Below are positions 24,839 to 34,707 of a stretch of DNA of 64,000 nt, piece by piece. The stretch is from positions 1-64,000 of the forward strand of contig NZ_SUEG01000005.1 in the NCBI RefSeq assembly GCF_005063415.1, in the 5' to 3' direction. Each line of letters opens with the position of its first letter. Position 1 is the first letter of the stretch. Under the pieces are notes generated by a model. That model did not search any database, was not told the DNA's origin, and saw only the letters and a program-made list of their open reading frames with translations. Origin of the DNA: Mesorhizobium sp. (GTDB taxonomy: Bacteria > Pseudomonadota > Alphaproteobacteria > Rhizobiales > Rhizobiaceae). Position numbers and translations under genes: made by a program.

Positions 24839-25774
24839 CTACAACTCCAAATCCCAGTTCTGGCCGACCAGATCCTTGCCGAAGGAATGGTGGTGCTCCT
24901 CGTTGGTCAATTTAAAGCCCGCAGCCTCATAGATGTGGCGGGCGGCGGCGAGCACGTCGTTGGTCCACAGCGTCAGTGTCCTGTAACCCGTGGCGCGGCA
25001 AAAGCCGACACATTCCTCGGCCAGCCGCTTGCCGATGCCGAGGCCGCGCGCCGACGGCTCGACATAGAGCAGGCGCAACTTCGCCACCTCGTCCGACTGG
25101 CGCACGACGAAGACCGAGCCGACGACCTCCCCTTCCCGCTCGGCGATCCAGCTGCGTTCCCATTTCGGATCGAAGGATTTGACGAAGGCACCGAGGATTT
25201 CGGCGACCAGCGCTTCATAGGTTTCGTCCCAGCCATATTCCTGCGCGTAGAGCAGGCCCTGGCGATGGATGATCCAGCCGATGTCGCCGACTTGCAGAGG
25301 CCGCAGCATATAGGGAATTTTGGGCTCGGCGCTTCCGCCCAGCAGGCGCTGCACCGTCTGCATGGCCTTGACCAGCCTGTCCTGTTCGGCAACCGAAAGC
25401 CGGTCGAGCAAAGCTGCGACCTGGTCGTGCGAGCCCTGGTTCAGCGGTGCGAAGGCCTGCCGCCCGGCCTTGGTCAGCGCGATCGACGAGCGCCGCGCAT
25501 CCGCTTCGATCGTGGCGCGCTCGACCAGATCACGCTCCTCGAACTTCTTCAGCAGCCGGCTGAGATAACCGGCATCGAGGCCGAGGTCGCGCCCAAGGTC
25601 CGTGGCGGTCAGGCCATCGCGATGCGCCAGCTCATAGAGCACCCGCGCCTCGGTCAGCGAGAAGGTGCTTTTCAGCAGCCCTTCGTCGAGCAGCCCGATC
25701 TGGCGGGTGTAGAAGCGGTTGAAGGCCCGCACCGCGTCGATCCGCTCCCTACCTGGGTGATGATGAATGGTCAT
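24839..25774 (-). CDS. MarR-GNAT fusion: regulator with acetyltransferase domain
   Basis: The 311-residue protein fuses two domains. Residues about 1-150 are a MarR winged helix (TFSLTEARVLYELAHRDGL, LGRDLGLDAGYLSRLLKKFEERDLV, ARRSSIALT). Residues about 155-311 are a GNAT acetyltransferase with the acetyl-CoA loop VEPSARGLGIGKRLAEEC and ARHIYEAAGFKL. This architecture is widespread in Proteobacteria; whether acetylation is linked to DNA binding is generally unknown. A strong palindrome 34 bases upstream suggests autoregulation. It is transcribed away from groES. Confidence 0.92.
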   Translation of the reverse strand: MTIHHHPGRERIDAVRAFNRFYTRQIGLLDEGLLKSTFSLTEARVLYELAHRDGLTATDLGRDLGLDAGYLSRLLKKFEERDLVERATIEADARRSSIALTKAGRQAFAPLNQGSHDQVAALLDRLSVAEQDRLVKAMQTVQRLLGGSAEPKIPYMLRPLQVGDIGWIIHRQGLLYAQEYGWDETYEALVAEILGAFVKSFDPKWERSWIAEREGEVVGSVFVVRQSDEVAKLRLLYVEPSARGLGIGKRLAEECVGFCRATGYRTLTLWTNDVLAAARHIYEAAGFKLTNEEHHHSFGKDLVGQNWDLEL

Positions 25775-25807
25775 GGCATCCTCCTCGGGGCAAGATCAGC
25801 GATTTAG

Positions 25808-25820
25808 TTGACTTAGTCAA
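25808..25820. promoter_or_regulatory. Operator-like palindrome upstream of the MarR-GNAT gene
   Basis: TTGACTTAGTCAA is a 13-bp palindrome, symmetric at every position except the centre. It lies 34 bases upstream of the MarR-GNAT start. MarR-type proteins bind such short palindromes, so it is probably the autoregulatory operator. A near-identical palindrome (TTGACTCAGTCAA) occurs at 58432-58444. Confidence 0.5.
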
Positions 25821-25864
25821 GTATCCGTTTGAAGCAATTGTCCTGATTATGCCCGGCGGGCGCC

Positions 25865-25893
25865 TTGACTCGTGCGAGCTGCCAGCCTATTTC
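25865..25893 (+). promoter_or_regulatory. Housekeeping promoter of groESL
   Basis: A -35 box TTGACT (25865-25870) and a -10-like TATTTC (25888-25893) are separated by 17 bases. Initiation would fall at about 25900, immediately before the CIRCE element, which is the usual geometry for HrcA control. Confidence 0.55.
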
Positions 25894-25902
25894 AGCGCCA
25901 CG

Positions 25903-25929
25903 TTAGCACTCCCCCAAGATGAGTGCTAA
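25903..25929 (+). promoter_or_regulatory. CIRCE element (HrcA operator)
   Basis: The element reads TTAGCACTC, nine bases, then GAGTGCTAA. This is a perfect match to the CIRCE consensus bound by the heat-shock repressor HrcA. It lies 62 bases upstream of groES, so groESL is expected to be derepressed on heat shock. HrcA itself is not in the window. Confidence 0.95.
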
Positions 25930-25991
25930 CCACATGTCCGGCGCCGCCGGACGGAGGAACTGTTCTCACCATTCTCATCGAGGAATAAAAA

Positions 25992-26288
25992 ATGGCAAAG
26001 TCGAAGTTCCGCCCGCTTCATGACCGCGTGGTCGTTCGTCGGGTCGAATCCGAATCCAAGACCGCGGGCGGGATCATCATCCCCGATACGGCTAAGGAAA
26101 AGCCGCAGGAAGGCGAGATCATCGCCGTCGGTTCCGGCGCCCGCGACGAAGCCGGCAAGCTCGTCCCGCTGGACGTCAAGGCCGGCGACCGCATCCTGTT
26201 CGGCAAGTGGTCGGGCACCGAAGTCAAGCTCAATGGCGAGGACCTTCTGATCATGAAGGAATCCGACATCATGGGCATCATCGGCTGA
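25992..26288 (+). CDS. groES: Co-chaperonin GroES
   Basis: The 98-residue protein has full GroES landmarks: [16 protein letters not shown], the mobile loop [21 protein letters not shown], and [15 protein letters not shown] near the end. Seven copies cap the GroEL ring in the cytoplasm. The ATG at 25992 follows GAGGAATAAAAA. It is the first gene of the CIRCE-controlled groESL operon, with groEL 62 bases downstream. Confidence 0.97.
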   Translation: MAKSKFRPLHDRVVVRRVESESKTAGGIIIPDTAKEKPQEGEIIAVGSGARDEAGKLVPLDVKAGDRILFGKWSGTEVKLNGEDLLIMKESDIMGIIG

Positions 26289-26311
26289 ATATCGGCATCA
26301 CCCTCATTTAA

Positions 26312-28006
<1,695 letters not shown>

Positions 28007-28031
28007 TCCAGCTCTGGCAGCTTTCGCAACG

Positions 28032-28064
28032 AGAGGGCGGCATCAATGCCGCCCTCTTTTTTTG
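28032..28064 (+). terminator. Rho-independent terminator after groEL
   Basis: AGAGGGCGGCAT and ATGCCGCCCTCT form a perfect 12-bp stem with a 2-base spacer (a 4-6-base loop in practice), followed by a run of T. It lies 26 bases after the groEL stop. It also marks the last core-like feature before the accessory region. Confidence 0.9.
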
Positions 28065-28163
28065 CGAACCTCGGTCCGATGAACGATCGACGCCAACGCC
28101 GGCCATCGGCGTTAGGGCAACCTCAAAAGAACTGTCGAGTTGGTTGCGCGCGGCTTTGCGTCA

Positions 28164-29165
28164 TCAGAGGCGCAAGGCGGTCGCGTGTGAGGATTGCGCG
28201 CTCCCATAGGCGGTTTCGGCATGTGCCTCGCCTTCGACATCGACATTGCGGCCAAGCAGGAAATCGGCGGCTTTCGAGGCATGGCTTGCGGCGCGGAAGA
28301 TGGCGCGGTTGTCCTCGCGCAAAACCGTCAGCCATGAGCCGATGTAGTCGGCATGGCGCACGCTCGGCTCGATGCCGAGACTGCTGCAGATGAAGGCTGA
28401 TGCGATTTCGGCGACCAGTTCCTCGCGCGCATAGGTGTTGGACCCGAAGGAGCCGGACAGGTCGCGCGCGAGTCGCCTCGGGTGGCCGGTCCAGTGGCCA
28501 AGCTCGTGAAAGCAGGTCCGGTAATAGTCGATCTGGTGGAAGAAAGCCGGCTGCGGCGGCACCTGTATGGTGTCGCTGCCGGGCATGTAGAAGGCGCGCT
28601 CGCCGCCGATGCGAAAATCAGCGCCGGTTGCATGAATGAGCGCCTCGGCCTGCGGGACCATCTCGCGCTCAGGCAGAGGCTCGCCGGCGGCGTAAAGATG
28701 TTCGGGCAGATTATCGCACTGCGCGACATTGAAGACGGTGAAGCGCTTCAGGAAGGGCACCGCCTGCGGTTCGTCGCCATCGGTGTCGGCGCGTTGCTTT
28801 TCGTTCTTGGGAACAAAGCGGTCAGCGTGAACGATGGTGGTGCCGTGCTCGCCCTTCCTGACATTGCCGCCAAGCGAAAGCGCCTGCCGGAAGGTGAGCC
28901 AGTTCTGGCTGGGGAAACCGCGCTCGATGACCGCGCCCCACAGGATCAGGATATTGATGCCGGAATATCGGCGCTGGGTGGCCGCATTCCGCGGCAGGCC
29001 GAGGCCTGTCCTTGCCCTGCCCCACGGCTTGACCCATGGCACGGTGCCGCGCTCCAGTTCGGCAATGATGCGGTCGGTGATTTCCTGATAAAGGCTGGCG
29101 CCGGTGCGCCCGCCACTGTCTGCGCCAGCCTGTCGGCTGCCGCAACGTTTGTTGTTTGCACGCAT
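28164..29165 (-). CDS. ardC: ArdC-like antirestriction protein (DUF1738/zincin metallopeptidase)
   Basis: The 333-residue protein starts at the ATG at 29165 (MRANNKRCG) after GAGGACATCACG. The N-terminal ArdC single-strand-DNA-binding domain is clear: LYQEITDRIIAELERGTVPWVKPW, RYSGINILILW, NWLTFRQALSLGGNVRKGEHGTTIV. The C-terminal half is a zincin-like peptidase domain with the zinc motif HELGHWTGH and a downstream REELVAEI Glu. Such genes sit in leading regions of conjugative elements and are thought to shield incoming DNA. The leader upstream is unusually structured. This is the first gene of accessory character after groEL. Confidence 0.92.
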   Translation of the reverse strand: MRANNKRCGSRQAGADSGGRTGASLYQEITDRIIAELERGTVPWVKPWGRARTGLGLPRNAATQRRYSGINILILWGAVIERGFPSQNWLTFRQALSLGGNVRKGEHGTTIVHADRFVPKNEKQRADTDGDEPQAVPFLKRFTVFNVAQCDNLPEHLYAAGEPLPEREMVPQAEALIHATGADFRIGGERAFYMPGSDTIQVPPQPAFFHQIDYYRTCFHELGHWTGHPRRLARDLSGSFGSNTYAREELVAEIASAFICSSLGIEPSVRHADYIGSWLTVLREDNRAIFRAASHASKAADFLLGRNVDVEGEAHAETAYGSAQSSHATALRL

Positions 29166-29342
29166 CGTGATGTCCTCCGCTCTACAATCGCGCGCCCTCC
29201 CCGGAAGCGGGGTGGGCGGCAAAAGCGACCGGAAAGGCCCGCCGTCGGAGGCGGACTGCATCAGCAGGACCGGAACGGAGTGGAGGACCCGAAAGCGACA
29301 AGCGAAGGGTTGCGGGACGCCGCGGCGGGCCTAGAAGGGAGT

Positions 29343-29439
29343 GCTGCCCACCCTGCGCCAGGGGGAAGGCCACAATAGAAAGACGCCGGCCGACAGGCCG
29401 GCGACCGTCAGCAGCCGAAGGCTGCCCCGCGCCAGGGGG
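29343..29439. repeat. Hairpins and direct repeats in the ardC leader
   Basis: Two stem-loops lie side by side. CGCCGGCC/GGCCGGCG with a GACA loop spans 29384-29403; GCAGCC/GGCTGC with a GAA loop spans 29411-29425. They are flanked by imperfect direct repeats, GCTGCCCACCCTGCGCCAGGGG at 29343 and GCTGCCCCGCGCCAGGGGG at 29421. The block lies 180-270 bases upstream of ardC. Such structure could be part of a transfer origin or a single-strand promoter; this is inference. The rest of 29166-29690 has no recognisable gene. Confidence 0.45.
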
Positions 29440-29689
29440 CGATGCCGCAGGGCCAAGACCGCCTGAGCTTGCCGAAGAAAAGCGGGCTCGGTTCACGAGC
29501 ACCCGGCCAGCGACTTCAGGCGCGGGCGCTCAGGATTGTTGTTGGCGCCCACGGCAGCTGGATGACCGCAACAAGATTACGAGGAGCGACAGCAAAGCCA
29601 GCTGCCACAAACGGCACGCTCCGGCAACAACAGCGTGGCCGGTCTACAGATGCTGCCCCGCACGAGAGCCAGCACGCTTTGAGCGCGCA

Positions 29690-30294
29690 TCGGCGATGCA
29701 AGCGTTGCAAGCTGGCCATGTCCACAAGGTCGGCGACCACTATATCGCCGACCACCAACGCGGGCGTACCGTCTAAGTGCAGACCTTTCGCGAGTGCGCG
29801 GACCGCGCATTTCATCTGCGATGGCCGGATCTTGCATTCCCGCTTGAGCTGCTCAACGTCAAGGCCTACACGCGCTGCGATCTTGAGAGTGACCCTTCAA
29901 CTGGGGGAAATCATAAGGGCGCGGTGGAATTCGTCGAACTTTCCCTGTTTTCTCGAGGCGAGTGCGGCGAAGGCTGGGAATTGGGAATCCGGTCCCAGGA
30001 CCGGGAACTGTTTGATCACAAGCTTCAGATTGGGTTCATGCTTGAAGGCTTTTTGGTAGTTGATATCAGCCAGTCTGCAATGCGGACAGTTGTGGTAGTC
30101 ATTGAATATGACCAGAACGGCATCGCCTTGCGGGTTGCCGGCGATTGGCGAAGGAGATCGTTGTCGAATGCGCCGCTCCACTTTTGCCTGTCGGTCGACC
30201 ACGCCTGCCGGTGCAGGTTCGCGCTATATTGGCTCGCCAGCAAGGCGAGGAGTAAAAGAAGAGCTGCGACAGTGATGGCAGTCGGCTTAGACAT
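29690..30294 (-). pseudogene. DsbA-like thiol-disulfide oxidoreductase, broken
   Basis: A start at 30294 (MSKPTAITVAALLLLLALLAS) after GGAGACTC encodes a signal/anchor helix and the DRQKWSGAFDNDLL segment. The reading then slips near 30150 into the frame carrying AVLVIFNDYHNCPHCRLAD, with the CPHC redox motif. It continues through KQFPVLGPDSQFPAFAA to an in-frame TGA at 29897-29899. Beyond it the same frame resumes with KIAARVGLDVEQL and HLDGTPALVVGDIVV, the cis-Pro loop of DsbA folds. So one frameshift and one stop codon disrupt an otherwise complete periplasmic DsbA/Com1-like protein. The 3' end is approximate. Confidence 0.75.
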
Positions 30295-30352
30295 GAGTCT
30301 CCAATCCATGGACGGCGTGGCAGCAACGGCCGCCTTTTTGGTGTAAAATGGG

Positions 30353-31555
30353 TCAGTTTTGATCGTGCCCCGCAGTTGCTACAGGCGCACAGGTGCCGGT
30401 GCGATCTGGCGGTTTCTCAAATACGGCTTTGCGCCATCGGGTCCACCCCAATAGCTGAGCGTCGTTCGCACGGGGAATTGTGTTCACCACGCCGGGCGAC
30501 TTGACCGTCCACCGCCAGAGCGCTGAACGGTCCGCTAGTGAGGCGCTCCCCGAATCGTCGTTTATCCCGCTCGCCCCGGACCGGGTGACAGCCAGCGTTG
30601 CCGCTACGCTGCGGAGAAAAACCGTCAGCGCGTGGCATTCGGACATAAGCTGATCGACGCCAAGAATAAGCCCCACGGAGGTGACCGGTGCGGCCGGAAC
30701 AAGAAAGAGCGTTGCAGCCATTGTGACGAGGCCTGCACCGGTAATGCGGGTTGTTCCGTTCGAAGGGAACAATGCGACAAACAGCATGAGGATCCGGCAG
30801 CCGATCGGGAGATCAGTTTTCGTCGCTTGGGCGATGAAAAGGGCGGCGAGCATCATATTCGTGCCGTCCAGATTGAATGGAATGAGACCCACGACCGAAT
30901 GCGTGGCGCCGGCCCTTTCCATCTTCTCCATGAGCGAGGCCAGCGCGGCCTCTGAGGAGGACATTGCGAGCAGCAGCTCGTCCTTGATGTATCGGACGAG
31001 AGAGAAGAGCGAGCGGCCGTTGTAGCGGCAGACCGCGCCGAACAGGACCGAGAGGAACAAGACTTGCAGGATGTCGCCTTCCGCGAAGGCATTGGCAATC
31101 GTTGACGGGATGATGTTCATCAGGAAGCTGGTCACGGACTGCTCGTGAGCCGTGGCCACATAGCCCTTAACGGCTTGGACATCGAGCGAGGCCGGATCGA
31201 TGTTGAGGCCGGCGCCAGGCTGAACGATATTCGCGACAATCAGCCCGACAACAAAAGCGAGCGTCGAAAAGGTGAGAAAATAGACCATCGCCTTGGCGGC
31301 AACTCGGCCGACCTTCTGCAGATCGCTCATGCCGGCAATGCCGGTCGCCATTGTCAGGAAGATGACAGGTACGGTGATTATCTTGACGACATCGACGAAG
31401 GCATCGCCGAGCGGCTTCAGGCTGTGGCCGGTCTCCAAATGGAAATAGCCGATTGCGGCACCCAGGATTATGGCGGCAAGTACCTGCACGTAGGTCCGGG
31501 CAAAATGGCGCTTGCGGGGCGCTGCGATCGCGCGGGGAACTCTTGGAACCAACAC
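30353..31555 (-). pseudogene. dctA: C4-dicarboxylate transporter DctA, internally deleted
   Basis: A GTG at 31555 after AAGGAGAG starts a 400-residue frame of the DctA/GltP sodium- or proton-dicarboxylate symporter family. [40 protein letters not shown] and [25 protein letters not shown] are well kept. [13 protein letters not shown] then jumps to [21 protein letters not shown], losing about 60-70 residues and two membrane helices. VPTGYS before FNLDGTN is also missing, the SSKGAAGVTG motif reads [10 protein letters not shown], and the C-terminus departs from the family after AATLAV. It cannot be a normal transporter. An intact sigma-54 promoter precedes it. Confidence 0.8.
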
Positions 31556-31637
31556 CGTCTCTCTCCTTGACCGGATCGGGGTGGGGCTCCTCCCTCTCCC
31601 ATGCAGTGCTCCGGTCGAACGCTGCGCCCACTTCGGC

Positions 31638-31652
31638 GCAAACGATGTGCCA
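31638..31652 (-). promoter_or_regulatory. Sigma-54 (RpoN) -24/-12 promoter of the dctA remnant
   Basis: Read leftward the sequence is TGGCACATCGTTTGC. GG and GC have exactly the 12-base register of the TGGCAC-N5-TTGC consensus. Transcription would begin near 31627, 72 bases upstream of the dctA GTG. rhizobial dctA genes are classically RpoN/DctD dependent, so family knowledge supports the call. No NifA-type TGT-N10-ACA site was found just upstream. Confidence 0.7.
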
Positions 31653-31659
31653 AATAGCA

Positions 31660-32259
31660 AAGAGGGGAAAACGCGCAGGACCTCACGCAATGCTTGCGAT
31701 TCGCTCTCCCACACTCGTGCAGTGGTTGCCTGTCGCAACTATGGAAGGGTCGATTCTTGGGAACTCCAAAGGCCGCTCTTTGCGTCGAGCAGCTTGGCTG
31801 CCTGGAAGGTTCCCTCTTTGCCTTGCGGTCTGCGAGCTGAGTCCAGATCGTCATCATTTGGCTGCGCGCCGCACGGGGCTCGAAAGATTCAATCGAGGAC
31901 GGGTCCTCTTGGAAAACGGGGGCAGCGTTGGTCAAGCCCTTCCACCCTGCTGTCCCAATGGTGTTCAGAAGCTCAGTTCACGATCAAGCGATGGATCAGC
32001 GTCATCTGGCGTTTGCGCCATCGCGGCGGCGTTGCAACGGGTCTGCCAAAGATGAGAAGGCCGCGAGGCAGGGTCCGAGACCTAGACTCCAACCTCATAG
32101 CGCGCTCGGCTCGCGTTCGGAAGGTTCGAACCGCAGCACGATCAGGTGGCGACACCGTTGGTCGGAACCGGAACCCGACGAATGATCGTTCGTGACCGAC
32201 ATCTGTGAACAAGCAGTATGTGTCATTGCAATCACCACCCGTTGCGCGGAAATGCCCAT
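31660..32259. other. Region without recognisable gene upstream of the dctA remnant
   Basis: About 600 bases carry overlapping open frames on both strands, none with family-like content, codon bias or a ribosome site. It may contain upstream activator sites for the sigma-54 promoter and decayed coding DNA. I could not assign anything. Confidence 0.35.
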
Positions 32260-32649
32260 ATGGCCGTGAATGAACTGGATTTGGTGATTTTCCAGATGGC
32301 GGTGGAAAGCGTCCGCTTGCTCTCTTCAAGCTTTGATGAGAAGGCGGCTGAGATAGCCACGAGGAGCCGTGGTAGCCTTCTTTTTGACGTGCGGGTGGAC
32401 GGTGACCTGGAGGTCCAGCGAGTCGCAGCCATTGGATATCCAGGCGACAAGATCGGTGTGGTGGCATTGGACCGAGAGGGCCTTGTTAGCTGTTGTTGCC
32501 TAGTCAATGGCACCTTCTCACCTTTCATTGCACCGTTGGAGAACTGGACCAGCATGCCCCTTTCGATGCAGGCCCAGATCGATGTCACAGGCTATGCGAG
32601 GCTCCTTCTGGCCGCCTTGCGAAATGCTGGACATATGCTGGACAGGTAG
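32260..32649 (+). CDS. Hypothetical protein
   Basis: A 129-residue frame starts at an ATG (MAVNELDLVIFQMAVESVR). It looks like a soluble alpha/beta protein with strands such as SLLFDVRVDG and KIGVVALDREGLVSCCCLV, and two helices. There is no signal peptide or known motif. The ribosome site (GCGGAAAT) is weak and a 14-codon upstream extension to 32218 is open. Composition is less GC-biased than core genes. It may be a real small accessory gene, but this is uncertain. Confidence 0.45.
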   Translation: MAVNELDLVIFQMAVESVRLLSSSFDEKAAEIATRSRGSLLFDVRVDGDLEVQRVAAIGYPGDKIGVVALDREGLVSCCCLVNGTFSPFIAPLENWTSMPLSMQAQIDVTGYARLLLAALRNAGHMLDR

Positions 32650-32838
32650 CATCGCGATGATGTCTGTGATGAGATGGTGCAAACGGCTGGATGAGGCGAT
32701 CGCTTGCTGGCAGCTTTGGCAACAAAGCGATCGGTGAGTTCGCAATGCTGGAACACGTCCTTTAGACTCTGCAGTTAAGTTAGCGGACTACCATCTGACG
32801 AATGCCCTCTGACAGTCTGCATGGCGCGGCATGCCCTC

Positions 32839-33084
32839 TTAGGAATGCAGCCGTGGTTCTACACCATCGGCTGTTTTTGTGTCGAAGGCGACGGGCACGC
32901 CATGAACGAAGGAAGCGGCCGCCAACAGTTCCTCCAACTCGCGGTCGGTGGCCTTGCATGCCGGCATTAGTGTTCGGATGGCGCGGATCGCCTGCGCCAT
33001 GGAGAGAAAGCGGACCCTTCCCCTGGAAAGGACATAGGCTTCTGCGGCTTTTTCGACGGTGACGGTGTGAAACGAATTGGTCAT
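32839..33084 (-). CDS. Small hypothetical protein
   Basis: The 81-residue frame starts at an ATG at 33084 with an excellent ribosome site (GGGAGG, 9 bases upstream). The product is helical and soluble: KAAEAYVLSRGRVRFLSMAQAIRAI, then DRELEELLAAASFVHGVPVAFD. It has no membrane segment and no known catalytic motif. I do not recognise the family. The strong translation signal and regular helix pattern make it likely real. Confidence 0.6.
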   Translation of the reverse strand: MTNSFHTVTVEKAAEAYVLSRGRVRFLSMAQAIRAIRTLMPACKATDRELEELLAAASFVHGVPVAFDTKTADGVEPRLHS

Positions 33085-33258
33085 GACGAATTCCTCCCTG
33101 AACCCTGACCAACCCGACTTATGGCACGAATTCGACCGCCTTCAAGCCTATGTCCGATTGCGGACAATAGCTGCGATTCGTTCAAAACCGCTGATGCTTT
33201 TGGGCGACCTGGTGAGGGGCAAGGAGACGTCGGCTGAACCCGTTTCAACCGACATGCT

Positions 33259-33930
33259 TCAGGCAGCGGCCAGGCCGAAATAACGCTGCTCCTCCTTGTC
33301 ATAAGCGCCATGTGTGAGCTTTATCAATCCGGCACGGTCGATGATCGTGATCTCGCCGCGCTTGGCGTGCACCAGTCCTCGATACTCAAGCATTTGCAGG
33401 GCCGTGGTGACCCCGGGCGGTGGGCGCGAGCATGGTCGCCAGAAATTCATGCGTCGGGAGGATCTTATCTCCTTCCGCACGGTCGTGGACCATCAGCTGC
33501 CAGCGGGCCAGCCGTTCTTCGATCTTGGAGTGGCCATTGACCAGTGCCGTCCGGCATGATTGGACGAGGAACGCGTGGGCATAATCCAGCACTGAGGTGC
33601 GAAGCGACGGGCTAATCGCAGGGCGAAGGTTTTCAACCGGCAGGCGCCAGGTAGTGCTTTCCTTTCCGAGAATGACGGCAATTCCTTTCATCCCGTCATA
33701 GCCGACAATGCCGACTTCACCTTGCCGCCCGCCGGTCATGGTGGCGACCACCGACGCGATGCCCCTCTCGGGAAAATATACGTTCTTGATCGGCTGATGC
33801 GCGACCTCCAACTGGTCCTTGATGCCCGGTTCGACGTGATGCAGCGATGGTCGCAAAAGCGCGAAGTCCTGCGGGGTGAGGGCTTCAGCACCTGGTCGCG
33901 AAAGAGGGATCGGGCAAGGCTCTCTTCCAA
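33259..33930 (-). pseudogene. Crp/Fnr-family regulator, frameshifted
   Basis: The frame starting near 33930 (EESLARSLFRDQVL) shifts near 33887 into EALTPQDFALLRPSLHHVEPG. It then runs through the cyclic-nucleotide-binding-like core (NVYFPERGIASVVATMTGG, EVGIVGYDGMKG) and the dimer helix SKIEERLARWQLMVHDR to LPTHEFLATMLA. A second shift near 33420 moves the helix-turn-helix (PGVTTALQMLEYRGLVHAKRGEITIIDRAGL) into another frame ending at 33259. The pieces in order give a nearly complete one-domain Crp-like regulator, so this is a recent pseudogene unless sequencing errors are involved. Confidence 0.72.
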
Positions 33931-34021
33931 CGGGGCAAGAGCGCGTACGTCTTACTGTCGGCTGCACCGAAGTAAATGCCGGCCGATGCCAAAGCATAGG
34001 CTTCGAAACGCGCGATTGCAA

Positions 34022-34455
34022 AGCCCTGTCGGGGCAGTGCAGTCATGCTAGAAGTCGCGCCGCCTACGATAGGCAGCGGATGACATGATTCCCTTCTGCG
34101 GCGGCCACCAAGAACGGCTCGGGCACGCTTTAATCGTTCATACACAAGCTCGCAGGAATGTAAGCAGCGGAACAATCGGGTGATTCGTACCGCCCTGCCC
34201 TTTCAGAGATCAAGTCATTGGACGTCAATTCGGCTGGAACGCCTCGTCGAACGGCCCAGGAAAATGCAGCCGGATGAGCAATGGTGGTTCACCTTATGTG
34301 CGGTCCCGGATATGCGGTCCGGCGGCTCATCTCCCAATAGCTTGTCGATGGGGAAGTGGAACTCGTCATGTCGCCGCGAACCGTCACCGCGCTAGCGGGG
34401 CTCTTTTGAAGACGCCGGTGTTTTTCTTTGTGGAACTGAATCTGTGAGGTGATTG
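34022..34455. other. Region without recognisable gene
   Basis: The 430 bases between the Crp-like pseudogene and the DUF6074 gene hold only short, unsupported open frames. A ribosome site (GAGGTGATTG) for the next gene lies at its right end. Nothing else is assignable. Confidence 0.35.
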
Positions 34456-34704
34456 ATGCATGAATCAAACATTTGCGTATTTCCGCTGCATCGGCGACGT
34501 ATATTGGTCGAAAGTATCGCCCAGGCCCTCGAGACCAAGAACGGCGAGGCGGCGAGTGCGTTCTGGCGCTGTGCTGCCAAGAAAATGCTCATTCAATTGT
34601 CCGATGTAGGAATTGCGCCAGAGCTCGCTGCGCAGGAGGTTGGAAGCCTTCTTCATGCGGTCTTGGACGACATGGCCAACCGAACGGTAATGCACAAAGC
34701 ATAG
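34456..34704 (+). CDS. DUF6074-like small protein
   Basis: The 82-residue product starts at ATG 34456 after GAGGTGATTG. It contains VFPLHRRRILVESIAQAL and GEAASAFWRCAAKKMLIQLSDVGI, matching small Rhizobiales proteins annotated DUF6074. These begin with a short N-terminal segment followed by a helix with FWR. They are frequent on rhizobial plasmids and islands. Function is unknown. No partner gene is adjacent. Confidence 0.65.
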   Translation: MHESNICVFPLHRRRILVESIAQALETKNGEAASAFWRCAAKKMLIQLSDVGIAPELAAQEVGSLLHAVLDDMANRTVMHKA

Positions 34705-34707
34705 GCT

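Noticed and set aside
28106-28135. Partial inverted repeat (CAACCTC...GTTGGTTG) near the core/accessory junction as an att site
   Set aside because: Arms match poorly, there is no second copy within the window and no integrase nearby.
31512-32195. Long rightward open frame of about 227 codons upstream of the dctA remnant
   Set aside because: No ribosome site, no family features, and it overlaps the dctA start and its sigma-54 promoter on the opposite strand.
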